Below, one piece after another: positions 7,092 through 15,301 of a stretch of DNA of 63,477 nucleotides (the stretch's first letter is position 1; every line of letters starts with the position of its first letter). This DNA is from an uncultured Rhodothermaceae bacterium (GTDB lineage Bacteria > Bacteroidota > Rhodothermia > Rhodothermales > Salinibacteraceae), in NCBI GenBank assembly GCA_913056335.1, contig CAJXLX010000003.1, positions 1 to 63,477 on the forward strand. Direction: 5' to 3'. The translations under genes were made by a program, and so were the position numbers. The notes under the pieces were generated by a model. That model saw only the letters and a program-made list of their open reading frames with translations, ran no database searches and was not told the DNA's origin.

Positions 7092-9042
7092 CCACTTCGT
7101 CGAGGGAGAGGCGGATGAGGGTGGGGGTGCCGCCGGGGTCGACATAGGGCACCTCGCACTGCCAGAGCGTGCGGATGAACGCGCGCCGCTCCTGCAGCGC
7201 CCAGTCCCCGACCCGGTCGAGGGCCTGGCGGCTGGCCAGGGTGCGCGCCCAGGCTTTGTGGCGCGTTTCGGTGGCGGACTCGGGCGTGCTCTCGTCGTCG
7301 TGGAGGAGGGCGTGGAAGGCATCAATGGCTTTCTCGGTGTCGAGCTTGGGCGGGATGCCGCGCAGGGCCACGGTGCGTCCGCTCAGCGATTCGGCATCGA
7401 AGCCGAGGTGCGTCAGTTCACGCTGCAGCGCCTCAAAGCGATCGGCTTCTTGGGCGGAGAGGTCGACGGTTTCAGCAAAGAGGAGCTGCTGCGACTCGCC
7501 GCTTTCGTGCTGCAAGCGGGCCTGGTAGCGCTCGTACAAAATGCGCCGGTGCGCGGCCCGTGCATCCACCACCATGAGCCCCTCGTCAATCGGCACGAGC
7601 AGGTAGCGTCCGTGCAGCGGCCACACGGGGCCGTGGCCGGGCGTGGACTTGGGGGCGCTTGTGTCTTCGTCAGATGCGTCGGCATCTACTTCGTCTTCGG
7701 GGCGGTACAAGCGGTCGGTGAGGGGGCCGAGCGGACCGTTTTGCGATGGTGTGGACTCTGCATTGGGGCAGGAACTGGTGGGTGCGCTGCCCGATGATGG
7801 GGCGGAGCGCGATCCTGAAGACGACCGTGACGAGGTGCTGGGGGAGGCAGACGGCTCTGCATCTCCAAACGATACGGGCGTGGGGCGTGAGGACGACGGG
7901 GCTCCGGACGCCCCTCCGCTTGTTGCGGATGCGTCGGCCTCGCGCGGGTCGAACTGCGGAGTGGTAAACTGCTTTTTGAGGGCCTCGCGCACGCTGCTGC
8001 GTAGGAGCCCGTAGACGCCGCTTTCGTCTTCGAACTTGACCTCGGCCTTGGTGGGGTGCACGTTGACGTCGACGCGTTCGGGGTCGAGGTCGAGAAAGAG
8101 GATGAAGAAGGGAAACGCTTTCTCGGGCAGCCAGTCGCCGTAGGCTTTGCGCACGGCGTGGCTGAGGTAGCGATCCTGGATGGCGCGGTCGTTCACGAAA
8201 AGGAACTGGTCCTCGCGGGTGGATTTGACGCGCTCGGGGTGCGCTACAAGCCCCCACACGCGCAGATAGCTGGATGCATCGGCGACGGGCAGAAGGTGGG
8301 CGGCGCGGTCTTCGGTCCAGAGCTGGCGGATGCGAAAGCGCAGCCGCTCGTGGTTGTCCTGGGCGGTGGCGGCTTCGCACTGCACGATGGAGCGGTCGTC
8401 GTGGTCGAGTTCGATGTGCACGCCGGGATGGGCGAGCGCCTGCTGGTAGATGGTGTCGGAGATGTGCTTCATCTCCGTGGCGGGTGTTTTCAGGAAGTTG
8501 CGGCGTGCGGGCACGTTGTAGAAGAGGTTGCGCACCGAGATGGTGGTGCCTGCCGGGGTGGCGCACGGGCGATGGGCCTCCATCGTGCCGCCGTTCATCT
8601 GCACGAGCGTGCCGATGTCGTCCTCTACGCGGCGCGTTTTGAGTTCGACCTGCGCCACGGCGCCGATGGAGGCGAGGGCCTCGCCGCGAAACCCGAGCGT
8701 ACGGATACGCTCCAGGTCGTCGATGCCCCGAATCTTGCTGGTGGCGTGGCGCTGGAAGCAGCGCTTGGCATCGGCGCGGCTCATGCCACAGCCATCGTCG
8801 GTGACCTGGATGAGCGTGCGTCCGGCGTCTTTGATGCGCACGGTGATGCGAGACGCTCCGGCGTCGAGGGCATTCTCGATTAGCTCCTTGACGACGGATG
8901 CGGGGCGCTGCACGACCTCGCCCGCGGCAATCTTGTTGGCGAGCACGTCGGGCAGCTGCCGGATGAGGCCGTCGTTGCTCGTGTCTGGGCTGCCCGCGTC
9001 GGGTGTAGCATCTTGGGCACCTGGTGCAGAAGAATGGGCCAT
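7069..9042 (-). CDS. mutL: DNA mismatch repair protein MutL
   Basis: A 657-residue protein, usual length for MutL, which links MutS mismatch recognition to strand incision. The N-terminal GHKL ATPase is complete (IAAGEVVQRPASVVKELIEN, DDGCGM, TLGFRGEALASIGAV, GTTISVRNLFYNVPARR, NVHPTKAEVKF). A Ser/Pro/Asp-rich linker covers roughly residues 355-470. The C-terminal dimerisation domain is present, but the endonuclease metal motifs are altered: DQHA-x2-E becomes DARAAHRR at about residue 490, and CPHGRP becomes DPGGTP near residue 635. This predicts a MutL without its own nicking activity. A small conserved gene lies 9 bp upstream and probably shares its transcript. Confidence 0.96.
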   Translation of the reverse strand: MAHSSAPGAQDATPDAGSPDTSNDGLIRQLPDVLANKIAAGEVVQRPASVVKELIENALDAGASRITVRIKDAGRTLIQVTDDGCGMSRADAKRCFQRHATSKIRGIDDLERIRTLGFRGEALASIGAVAQVELKTRRVEDDIGTLVQMNGGTMEAHRPCATPAGTTISVRNLFYNVPARRNFLKTPATEMKHISDTIYQQALAHPGVHIELDHDDRSIVQCEAATAQDNHERLRFRIRQLWTEDRAAHLLPVADASSYLRVWGLVAHPERVKSTREDQFLFVNDRAIQDRYLSHAVRKAYGDWLPEKAFPFFILFLDLDPERVDVNVHPTKAEVKFEDESGVYGLLRSSVREALKKQFTTPQFDPREADASATSGGASGAPSSSRPTPVSFGDAEPSASPSTSSRSSSGSRSAPSSGSAPTSSCPNAESTPSQNGPLGPLTDRLYRPEDEVDADASDEDTSAPKSTPGHGPVWPLHGRYLLVPIDEGLMVVDARAAHRRILYERYQARLQHESGESQQLLFAETVDLSAQEADRFEALQRELTHLGFDAESLSGRTVALRGIPPKLDTEKAIDAFHALLHDDESTPESATETRHKAWARTLASRQALDRVGDWALQERRAFIRTLWQCEVPYVDPGGTPTLIRLSLDEVGALLNKA

Positions 9043-9051
9043 ACGGAGACG

Positions 9052-9243
9052 CTACAACGAGAAGTAGATAAAGAGCGAGAGCGCCAGCAGTCCGGCCAGG
9101 TAGAGCAGGTCGGTGGGACGGCGACGGCGATCGCGGCGTCCGGTGCGCATGCGGCGCTTGATGTCGTCATCGTCGGACGGATCGTAGCGGCGCGGCTCGT
9201 ACTCGTAGCTGCGCGGCCCTCGCCCAGCGGTAAATAGGCCCAT
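9052..9243 (-). CDS. Small conserved MGLF-type protein with C-terminal membrane helix
   Basis: 63 residues from ATG 9243. It begins MGLFTAGRGPRSYEYEPRRY, continues with a DDDDIKRRMRTGRRDRRRR basic stretch and ends in a hydrophobic helix (LLYLAGLLALSLFIYF). The pattern of MGLF, then RxxEYEPRxYDP, a charged middle and a terminal helix matches a small protein I recall as widespread in Bacteroidota; its function is unknown. A longer frame starting at 9321 only translates a terminator hairpin, so the ATG at 9243 is preferred. It lies directly upstream of mutL. Confidence 0.7.
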   Translation of the reverse strand: MGLFTAGRGPRSYEYEPRRYDPSDDDDIKRRMRTGRRDRRRRPTDLLYLAGLLALSLFIYFSL

Positions 9244-9267
9244 AGCGAAAGCGGAATGCAATGCAGA

Positions 9268-9302
9268 AAACCAGTGCAGGTGTGTTAGACCTGCACTGGT
9301 TT
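9268..9302 (-). terminator. Rho-independent terminator of the TonB receptor gene
   Basis: Perfect 14-bp inverted repeat AAACCAGTGCAGGT / ACCTGCACTGGTTT with a 7-base loop. On the minus strand it is followed by a short T-rich tract, as expected for a terminator about 80 bp after the receptor stop codon. Confidence 0.8.
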
Positions 9303-9383
9303 CGGTGCGTTCCGTGGCCAAGTCGTGTATCCAGTAGGGAGCCGCATGGCCTCGGTGGCTATTACGGCCCTACGGGAATGCCC

Positions 9384-11747
9384 TTAAAACGCATACTGCA
9401 GACGCACGAACAGGCTACGCCCGGGCTCGGGGATGAACGTCTGTCCTTCCTGGGCAGCCAGCGGGTCAAACATGTTCGTGCGGGCGCTCAGATGTTCGCG
9501 ATACGTGGCATCGAACACGTTTGAGAGACCGGCGCGCAGGTTCACGTTGCCGGGCAGGGCGATGCCGGTGCCCAGATCCACGGTCACGAAGCCGTCGGTG
9601 GGAGCTTCGTTACGGAGCGTGGACACACGATCTTGCTCGGCGACTGCACGCAGCGATGCATCCAGGAAGAAGCCGCGCGGGCCGGGCGTCCAGCGGGTGC
9701 CCAGCTGGGCCTGCGCCGGTGCTACGCCGTATGCGGGTTCGTCATCATCAAACGAGGCATCGCGGCCCCACAGGTACTCGCCCGACAGGCGCATCTGCAG
9801 CGTAGGATGCACCTGCACCGAGGCGGCCAATTCGGCTCCTGAAAAGAGCGCTTCGCCATTGGCGTAGGTAAACACGTCTGCGGGCGTCAGTGGCAGAGCC
9901 GAGTCCACACCTGGCGCGTCTACGATTGTGATGTAGTTATCATGGTAGCGCACAAACCCAGTGAGCGATGCACTGAGGCGCGGAGTGGCAAGGTCGAGTC
10001 CAAGATCGGTCTGGTACGTGCGCTCAGGGTCGAGCGTGGGGTTGCCCATGAACTCGTTGCCGCGCTGCGTCCGGGTCGCGCCCACGCGGTCGCCATAGCG
10101 CTCCAGCGACTCAGGGGCGCGAGCCGAGGAGCCGACGCCGAGTGTGAGCGCCAGCGGCTCTACAAGCGGCACGGTGCCACTGGCCGCCACGCTCCACAGC
10201 ACATCGGCCTCCGACAGGTCATTGCTGAGTGCCTGTCCGGTGGCAGTTTCAGCACGGGTGCGAAAGCCCTCGGTGATGCGTTGCGGATCGGCATGCACCA
10301 CGTCGAGGCGCCCGGTGGCGGTGGCTTGGGCGCGCCCGAAGATGCGTTCGATCTTGGCGAATCCGCCTACTTCGGTGGTGCGCACATCGGGCCAGATGAT
10401 GTCGGTGGCCGGAAGCATAGGCGGGGTGGGGCCGTCGTCGCGGCGGTCGCGGAAGCGCGTGGCGGTGCGATAGGCCGAGTATCCGGCGAGGCCCGTGCTC
10501 AGGGTGACGTCGGGGGCAAGCCGGAGATCGGCAGTTACGTCGCCGCCGAAGGTGGCTACTTCCGTATCCACTGTAATGTCGAGCGGAAACGGCGGCATGC
10601 GGTTCGGATCGGGCTGGGCCGAGCGCTTGTTGGCATTGGTCATGCTGTGCAGCGTCTGGTAGCCATATCCTTGCGCCTCAAAGTGTTGCAGCGTGCTGGA
10701 GCCGCTCCATTCATAGCGCAGGGTACCACGCAGCGTCTCAAAGAAGGCTGCATCGAGCGGACGGCCTGGATAGCTAATGTCGCGCTGGTCCTGGTAGCTG
10801 ACTTGTGCGCTCAGGCGCGAGGCATCGTTAAGGTTCACGCCCACGCGGCTGCGTACCTCGGCAGACTCAAACTCGCCGGGCACGGTGGCGTCGTTGCCTG
10901 CGGTGTAGTCGTCGCCCGTGCGGTAGGCGGCGCTCACGTCGTAGAACGTGCGTCCGGCACGGCCCAGCAGTTGCCCATCGAGGTTAAGCGCGTTGCGGTT
11001 GCTGGTGAAGCCGGTGCGTACGGTTCCGGCGAGCGGGGTGGTGGGGACGGACGCCCGCGTATCCACCCGAATGGTGCTCAGGCTGGGTCCCTGAGCCAGC
11101 GCGTAGGGGCCGCGCACGACCTCCATACGCTGCACGCTGCTGGGGTCGACGTGGCTAAGCGGTGTATCCATGCGGGCTGGGCCGCCGCCGAAGCTGCGCA
11201 TGCCGTCTACAAACGTGGAGACTTGCGTGCCGGTGAGGCCGCGCACGTTGGGGTCGAGTGCCAGCGCGCCGCGGCGTTGCAGACGGATGCCAGGCACCGA
11301 AGAGAGCCCTTCGCCCAGATCCTGAAGCGGAGCGCTTTCCATATCGTTTGGGCGGATGCGCGTGGTGAGTCGCTCCTCCAGCGGGGTAGCAGTCACATCC
11401 ACCTGGGCGAGCGCTACGCGGGCCGGGCGCAGTGCCAGCTGTACGGTCGTAGGTGGGCCTGCCTCGATGGTGATGGCTTGCTCGGCAGCCTCGTAACCGA
11501 CTGCACTGGCGCGCACGGTGTAGGTACCCGGTTCAATGTCTTGTATTGCGAACGCACCGTCGTTGTCGGTGGCGGTGCCGCGATTCGTGTTCAAGAGCAC
11601 GACATTAGCTCCGGGCAGGGGCGCCTCGGTGTCGGCACGCACTACGGTGCCGCTAAGGCTACCAGTGGACTGTGCGTGCGCGGTAGTTATGCTGCTCAGG
11701 CCGAAGAAAAGAGCAATAAATAGAGTAAAAACAGAGAGAACGCGCAT
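9384..11747 (-). CDS. TonB-dependent outer-membrane receptor (metal/copper-type suspected)
   Basis: 787 residues from ATG 11747, chosen because it gives a clean signal peptide (MRVLSVFTLFIALFF..., cut after AHA). A carboxypeptidase-regulatory-like domain follows (GTVVRADTEAPLPGANVV), then a plug domain (VPGIRLQRRG, VEVVRGPYAL-like segment MEVVRGPYALAQGP), and a 22-strand barrel ending in aromatic Phe (RLQYAF). Such receptors import chelated metals or other nutrients using TonB energy. The plug segment GGGPARMDTPLSHVDPSSV resembles the CPNRMDPPTSY region of copper-type receptors such as OprC/NosA. The gene upstream encodes a His/Cys-rich protein. Copper or another soft metal is therefore a reasonable but unproven substrate. 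Confidence 0.9.
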   Translation of the reverse strand: MRVLSVFTLFIALFFGLSSITTAHAQSTGSLSGTVVRADTEAPLPGANVVLLNTNRGTATDNDGAFAIQDIEPGTYTVRASAVGYEAAEQAITIEAGPPTTVQLALRPARVALAQVDVTATPLEERLTTRIRPNDMESAPLQDLGEGLSSVPGIRLQRRGALALDPNVRGLTGTQVSTFVDGMRSFGGGPARMDTPLSHVDPSSVQRMEVVRGPYALAQGPSLSTIRVDTRASVPTTPLAGTVRTGFTSNRNALNLDGQLLGRAGRTFYDVSAAYRTGDDYTAGNDATVPGEFESAEVRSRVGVNLNDASRLSAQVSYQDQRDISYPGRPLDAAFFETLRGTLRYEWSGSSTLQHFEAQGYGYQTLHSMTNANKRSAQPDPNRMPPFPLDITVDTEVATFGGDVTADLRLAPDVTLSTGLAGYSAYRTATRFRDRRDDGPTPPMLPATDIIWPDVRTTEVGGFAKIERIFGRAQATATGRLDVVHADPQRITEGFRTRAETATGQALSNDLSEADVLWSVAASGTVPLVEPLALTLGVGSSARAPESLERYGDRVGATRTQRGNEFMGNPTLDPERTYQTDLGLDLATPRLSASLTGFVRYHDNYITIVDAPGVDSALPLTPADVFTYANGEALFSGAELAASVQVHPTLQMRLSGEYLWGRDASFDDDEPAYGVAPAQAQLGTRWTPGPRGFFLDASLRAVAEQDRVSTLRNEAPTDGFVTVDLGTGIALPGNVNLRAGLSNVFDATYREHLSARTNMFDPLAAQEGQTFIPEPGRSLFVRLQYAF

Positions 11748-11950
11748 ATGTGCGCTTCGGATATAGGTATCCATGTGGTACACAAAAAGTAGTTGACGTA
11801 GACCGAATAGGTGTGGGAGCACGGCGGCTCCAAAGAGAGAAGCGGCAGATCGGTGCACGGCATACGGGGACGATACGGCCCGACAGGGCATGGCATCGTG
11901 TGCAGATGCAACGATACATCTGTGCAGTTCACCCGAACCAATCCGCCGGT

Positions 11951-12454
11951 CTACGTGCGGGGTGGGCGGAAAATATCATCGGCCCAGACGGTGGGCGCAA
12001 GAGAAGTGCAGGCGCTCTTCAGCGCGTACGTGTACAGCGGGCGAGCTAACTGACCAGGCGTGGACAGCACGAATTTGTCCAACACGCGCACGGCTTCCTC
12101 CGAGGTGTCGTCGTTATGATTGCATGTGCAGCGCACCTGTGGTGTGTCGGGCGTTGCGTTGGTGTGCTGCGGCATCGCCGCATGGTCCATGCAAAACGTA
12201 GCGCCTTCAGGCGGCGCGGGCATATCGGCATCATGCTTGGTGGCATGGGCCGCTTGCATGGCCGCATGGTGCGGGCAGACGTGCGGTCCGCTACTATGGT
12301 GCGGACACGGTCCGCTTTGTCCGGCACTCAGGTGTGTCACAATCGTGCTCCACCCCGACAGTGGTCCTACCGCAAGCAAGACAACCGTCAGCACCCACAC
12401 GCTCCAGTGTGGAGCGCGCGTTGCGTCGGTATGGATGCGGTGGGACGAGAGCAT
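11951..12454 (-). CDS. His/Cys-rich membrane-anchored protein
   Basis: 167 residues with one N-terminal membrane segment (VWVLTVVLLAVGPLSGW) and a long extracytoplasmic part crowded with potential metal ligands: CPHHSSGPHVCPHHAAM, HATKHDADM, FCMDHAAMPQH and RCTCNHNDD. It ends with a less charged stretch (LARPLYTYALKSACTSL). No standard domain is recognised; the His/Met/Cys clusters are typical of proteins that bind copper or similar metals outside the cytoplasm. It precedes the TonB receptor gene on the same strand (about 200 bp gap), suggesting a shared metal-handling role. Confidence 0.65.
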   Translation of the reverse strand: MLSSHRIHTDATRAPHWSVWVLTVVLLAVGPLSGWSTIVTHLSAGQSGPCPHHSSGPHVCPHHAAMQAAHATKHDADMPAPPEGATFCMDHAAMPQHTNATPDTPQVRCTCNHNDDTSEEAVRVLDKFVLSTPGQLARPLYTYALKSACTSLAPTVWADDIFRPPRT

Positions 12455-12818
12455 GTGCGGTGTGTGTTGCGCGTGGACGCCATTATGTGGTATTGTGCCC
12501 TACGAAATCAGTTCGTGAATGTACTGGCAATCTGCCCAGGATGCAGATAAAAGTCCGCACAGCCCAGTGCGTCTGTCTTCGGCGGTATTGCTTACAAGAG
12601 GAGGGCGCGCCCTACTGTAATCCCTTGCGGTGCGCGCTTCCGGCGCAGGCAGCCCTGTTCAGGCGAAACGAGCAGATTCAGCGGCGGCCTCCTCGATCTG
12701 CGACGCGATCCACTCGGCTTCCTAGTGGTCGGTGATCATAGTCGCGGCCGTCACGCGGTCGTCGGTCAGCCGGATCGGCGGGAGACGATCGCGATTCCGC
12801 TGCTTCGTCGGCACGGGG
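12455..12818. other. Upstream region of the His-rich gene; no intact gene
   Basis: Apart from the degenerate reading frame described at 12659-12814, I see no gene. A palindromic GGGCGCGCCC lies at about 12603-12612. The promoter of the His-rich/TonB unit is presumably in the first ~100 bp, but no operator or riboswitch fold is evident. Confidence 0.4.
12659..12814 (-). pseudogene. Possible remnant of a small DNA-binding (ribbon-helix-helix/MobC-like) gene
   Basis: From GTG 12814 the frame reads VPTKQRNRDRLPPIRLTDDR, meets an in-frame TAG, and continues EAEWIASQIEEAAAESARFA to a TGA at 12659. The RNRDRLPPIRLTD start resembles the beginning of ribbon-helix-helix proteins such as relaxosome components. 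Codon choice on both sides of the TAG looks coding. The match is by eye and short, so this is tentative. Confidence 0.3.
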
Positions 12819-13010
12819 CTATCCGCTACGCCAGAGATAGACTCCAAGGCCGCTACCAAGACCGCCCGTAACCAGCGCAACACTGCCAAGGAACTGCACC
12901 CCTCCCGGGGTGATGTTAGGAGTATTGATGAGGGTTGTAACACAAAGACCAGCAATGAAAAACAGAAAGAGCGCCGCAACCAGGCCACCAATGAGCTTGA
13001 TCCACTGCAT
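12819..13010 (-). CDS. Small hypothetical membrane protein
   Basis: 63 residues from ATG 13010 with two hydrophobic helices (IGGLVAALFLFFIAGLCVTT and GSVALVTGGLGSGLGVYLW) joined by a short NTPNITPGG loop, and a basic end (RSG). No family is recognised. A longer frame upstream adds only unlikely residues. It stands alone between the His-rich protein and the hydroxyacyl-CoA dehydrogenase. Confidence 0.45.
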   Translation of the reverse strand: MQWIKLIGGLVAALFLFFIAGLCVTTLINTPNITPGGVQFLGSVALVTGGLGSGLGVYLWRSG

Positions 13011-13285
13011 ACAACCAACGGGTTGATGTTTGGCGAGCGATGCGCAGTAAACCATCTCAATGGGCCGATGCAACTGGGGGCCGTGTCTCTGATTGGCTCA
13101 CAGCCAATGGGCCAAGCGCGCTGGTAGCCCGATGAGCCGATATGCTTACGATATTACTGGATACAGCTCACCGGAGTTGAGCGCTTATGTATCACCTTCG
13201 TTCATTTTTCGGTGGATCGTGCAGCACCGCATGGCTACGTTGGAGACACATTCGCTGAAACCGCTTCCAACCTTTGCATCCGTCT

Positions 13286-14143
13286 ATGTCTTTTTCGAAC
13301 ACCGCCGTAGTGGGCGCTGGCACCATGGGTAACGGCATTGCCCACGTCCTCGCACTGAATGGGTACACCGTAACGCTGATCGATGTCAACGAGGAGGCGC
13401 TCGAACAGGGCACCAACACCATCGCATCCAACCTGCAGCGCCAGGTCAACAAGGAACGCATCACCGCTGCTGAGCGCGAGGCTACGCTCAACCGTATCCG
13501 CACGCATACTGATCTCGCCCAGGCGGTGTCGGATGTGGAGCTTGTCATTGAGGCCGTAAGCGAAACGACCGACGTGAAAGGGCCCATCTTTGAGACGCTG
13601 GATGCGGCGGCGCCCGACGATGCGATTCTCGCTTCCAACACCTCTTCGATCTCGATTACGTGGCTGGCGGCGCAGACCAGCCGTCCCGATCAGGTCATCG
13701 GGATGCACTTCTTCAATCCGGTGCCCATCATGAAACTGGTGGAGGTAGTGCGCGGCCTCGACACCAGCGACGCGACCTTCGATGCTGTGGAGCGCCTGGC
13801 ACTTGAGTTAGATAAAACGCCCGTTGAGGTGAACGATGCGCCGGGCTTTGTCTCAAATCGTGTGCTCATGCCCATGATTAACGAGGCGGTGTTCTGCCTC
13901 ATGGAAGGCGTGGCCAGCGAAGAGGACATCGACACGGTCATGACGCTGGGGATGAATCACCCGATGGGACCGCTCACGCTGGCCGACTTCATCGGGCTCG
14001 ATGTGTGCCTGGGCATCATGGAGGTGCTGCACCGCGAGCTGGGCGATGACAAGTACCGTCCGTGCCCGCTCCTTCGTAAGATGGTGACGGCTGGCCACCT
14101 TGGACGTAAGTCGGGGCAGGGCTTCTATTCGTACGACGGGTAG
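13286..14143 (+). CDS. 3-hydroxyacyl-CoA (3-hydroxybutyryl-CoA) dehydrogenase
   Basis: 285 residues, the normal length of single-function 3-hydroxybutyryl-CoA dehydrogenases, which oxidise L-3-hydroxyacyl-CoA with NAD+ in fatty-acid breakdown or C4 metabolism. The Rossmann motif VVGAGTMGNGIA is at residues 7-18. ASNTSSISIT and the catalytic-His segment GMHFFNPVPIMKLVEVV are present. The helical C-terminal domain has NDAPGFVSNRVLMP and a typical end (LGRKSGQGFYSYDG). ATG 13286 is preferred over TTG 13274. No neighbour belongs to the pathway, so the physiological substrate is unknown. Confidence 0.93.
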   Translation: MSFSNTAVVGAGTMGNGIAHVLALNGYTVTLIDVNEEALEQGTNTIASNLQRQVNKERITAAEREATLNRIRTHTDLAQAVSDVELVIEAVSETTDVKGPIFETLDAAAPDDAILASNTSSISITWLAAQTSRPDQVIGMHFFNPVPIMKLVEVVRGLDTSDATFDAVERLALELDKTPVEVNDAPGFVSNRVLMPMINEAVFCLMEGVASEEDIDTVMTLGMNHPMGPLTLADFIGLDVCLGIMEVLHRELGDDKYRPCPLLRKMVTAGHLGRKSGQGFYSYDG

Positions 14144-14249
14144 CGCTCTAACGCCTACGATAAGCTGCGCATAGCGGACGTGCCATGCTGCCCCATCGAG
14201 ATGATCCTTGGTGGGGCGGTTTGTATTTAAGGGCGGCCCTGCGCCCTGC

Positions 14250-15254
14250 TCATCCCTCTTCATGCTTCTCGTACGCTGCAATGATGTCGCGCACCAGGCG
14301 GTGGCGCACCACGTCTTTCGGCGTCAGGTATACAAAGTCGATGCCGGTAATGCCTTCCAGGATGTGCTGCACCTGCACCAGTCCACTACGGCGGCGGTTC
14401 TTCAGGTCGGTCTGTGTCACATCGCCCGTGACGATGGTTCGGCTGTTGGGCCCAAGGCGCGTCAAGAACATTTTCATCTGGCCGGTGGTCGCGTTCTGTG
14501 CCTCGTCCAGGATGACGAAGGCCGACTTCATGGTCCGCCCGCGCATGTACGCCAGGGGCACGATCTCCACACGGTTGGTCTCAATGTACTCAGCGAGCTT
14601 CTCATGCGGAAGCATGTCGCCGAGTGCGTCATAAAGCGGCTGCAAGTACGGGTCGATCTTCTCGTAGAAGTCGCCCGGCAGAAAGCCCAACTGCTCGCCC
14701 GCCTCTACGGCCGGACGCGCCAGCACAATCTTCTTAACGCGGTGCTCTTTCAGCGCGGCTACGGCCATTGCCACGGCCATGTAGGTTTTGCCCGTGCCCG
14801 CCGGGCCAATCGCAAAAACGACGTCGTTGGTGCGCGCCGACTCGACGAGCTTGGCCTGGTTGGGCGTACGCGGACGAATGGCCTCGCCGTCGGGCGTGTG
14901 CAGCACCACATCGGCATCGGGCGTGTTCGTTGTCGGAGCCGGATCGCTGTTCGACTGCTCCAGCGCCAGCACCGTCTTCACGTCCTCCTCGGCCAGTGCG
15001 TCGTTGCGCTCCAGGAGCACCATCAGTTCTTGAAAGACCGCATCAACGGCCTCTACCACCTCTTCTGGGCCTTCAACATATACGGTGGTGCCGCGTGCAG
15101 TAATGGATGCTTCCGGAAAAGCCTGCTCCACCGTGCGCAAGTGCGCATCGTTGAAGCCAAACAGGAGGAGCGGATCGGTGTCTTGAATGCTAAAACGTTT
15201 CTCAGCCAAGGACAGTGTAGCAAACCGGGGAATCAGAACACGAAAGGGGCGCAT
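14250..15254 (-). CDS. phoH: PhoH family ATPase
   Basis: 334 residues. An N-terminal KH-like region (residues ~20-90) is followed by the PhoH P-loop domain: Walker A GPAGTGKT at 150-157, ARPAVEAGEQLGFLPGD, Walker B VILDEAQNAT, and GDVTQTDL. This is the PhoH/YbeZ type, a cytoplasmic ATPase thought to work in RNA metabolism, often with the endoribonuclease YbeY. YbeY is not next to it here. It converges with the hydroxyacyl-CoA dehydrogenase gene and is divergent from dapF, whose start lies 48 bp away. Confidence 0.93.
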   Translation of the reverse strand: MRPFRVLIPRFATLSLAEKRFSIQDTDPLLLFGFNDAHLRTVEQAFPEASITARGTTVYVEGPEEVVEAVDAVFQELMVLLERNDALAEEDVKTVLALEQSNSDPAPTTNTPDADVVLHTPDGEAIRPRTPNQAKLVESARTNDVVFAIGPAGTGKTYMAVAMAVAALKEHRVKKIVLARPAVEAGEQLGFLPGDFYEKIDPYLQPLYDALGDMLPHEKLAEYIETNRVEIVPLAYMRGRTMKSAFVILDEAQNATTGQMKMFLTRLGPNSRTIVTGDVTQTDLKNRRRSGLVQVQHILEGITGIDFVYLTPKDVVRHRLVRDIIAAYEKHEEG

Positions 15255-15301
15255 TGGCCCCGCCGCATGTAGTATGTACCGTTTCAGCGTTTGTTTGCCA
15301 T

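Noticed and set aside
9052-9321. 89-residue version of the small gene upstream of mutL
   Set aside because: Its first 26 residues translate the terminator hairpin of the TonB receptor; the start at 9243 gives the recognisable MGLF beginning.
9942-11723. 593-codon plus-strand open frame
   Set aside because: It lies entirely opposite the TonB receptor gene and is a GC-rich shadow of it.
11748-12600. Cobalamin or other riboswitch upstream of the TonB receptor
   Set aside because: No B12-box or comparable conserved fold could be found in the leader or upstream of the His-rich gene.
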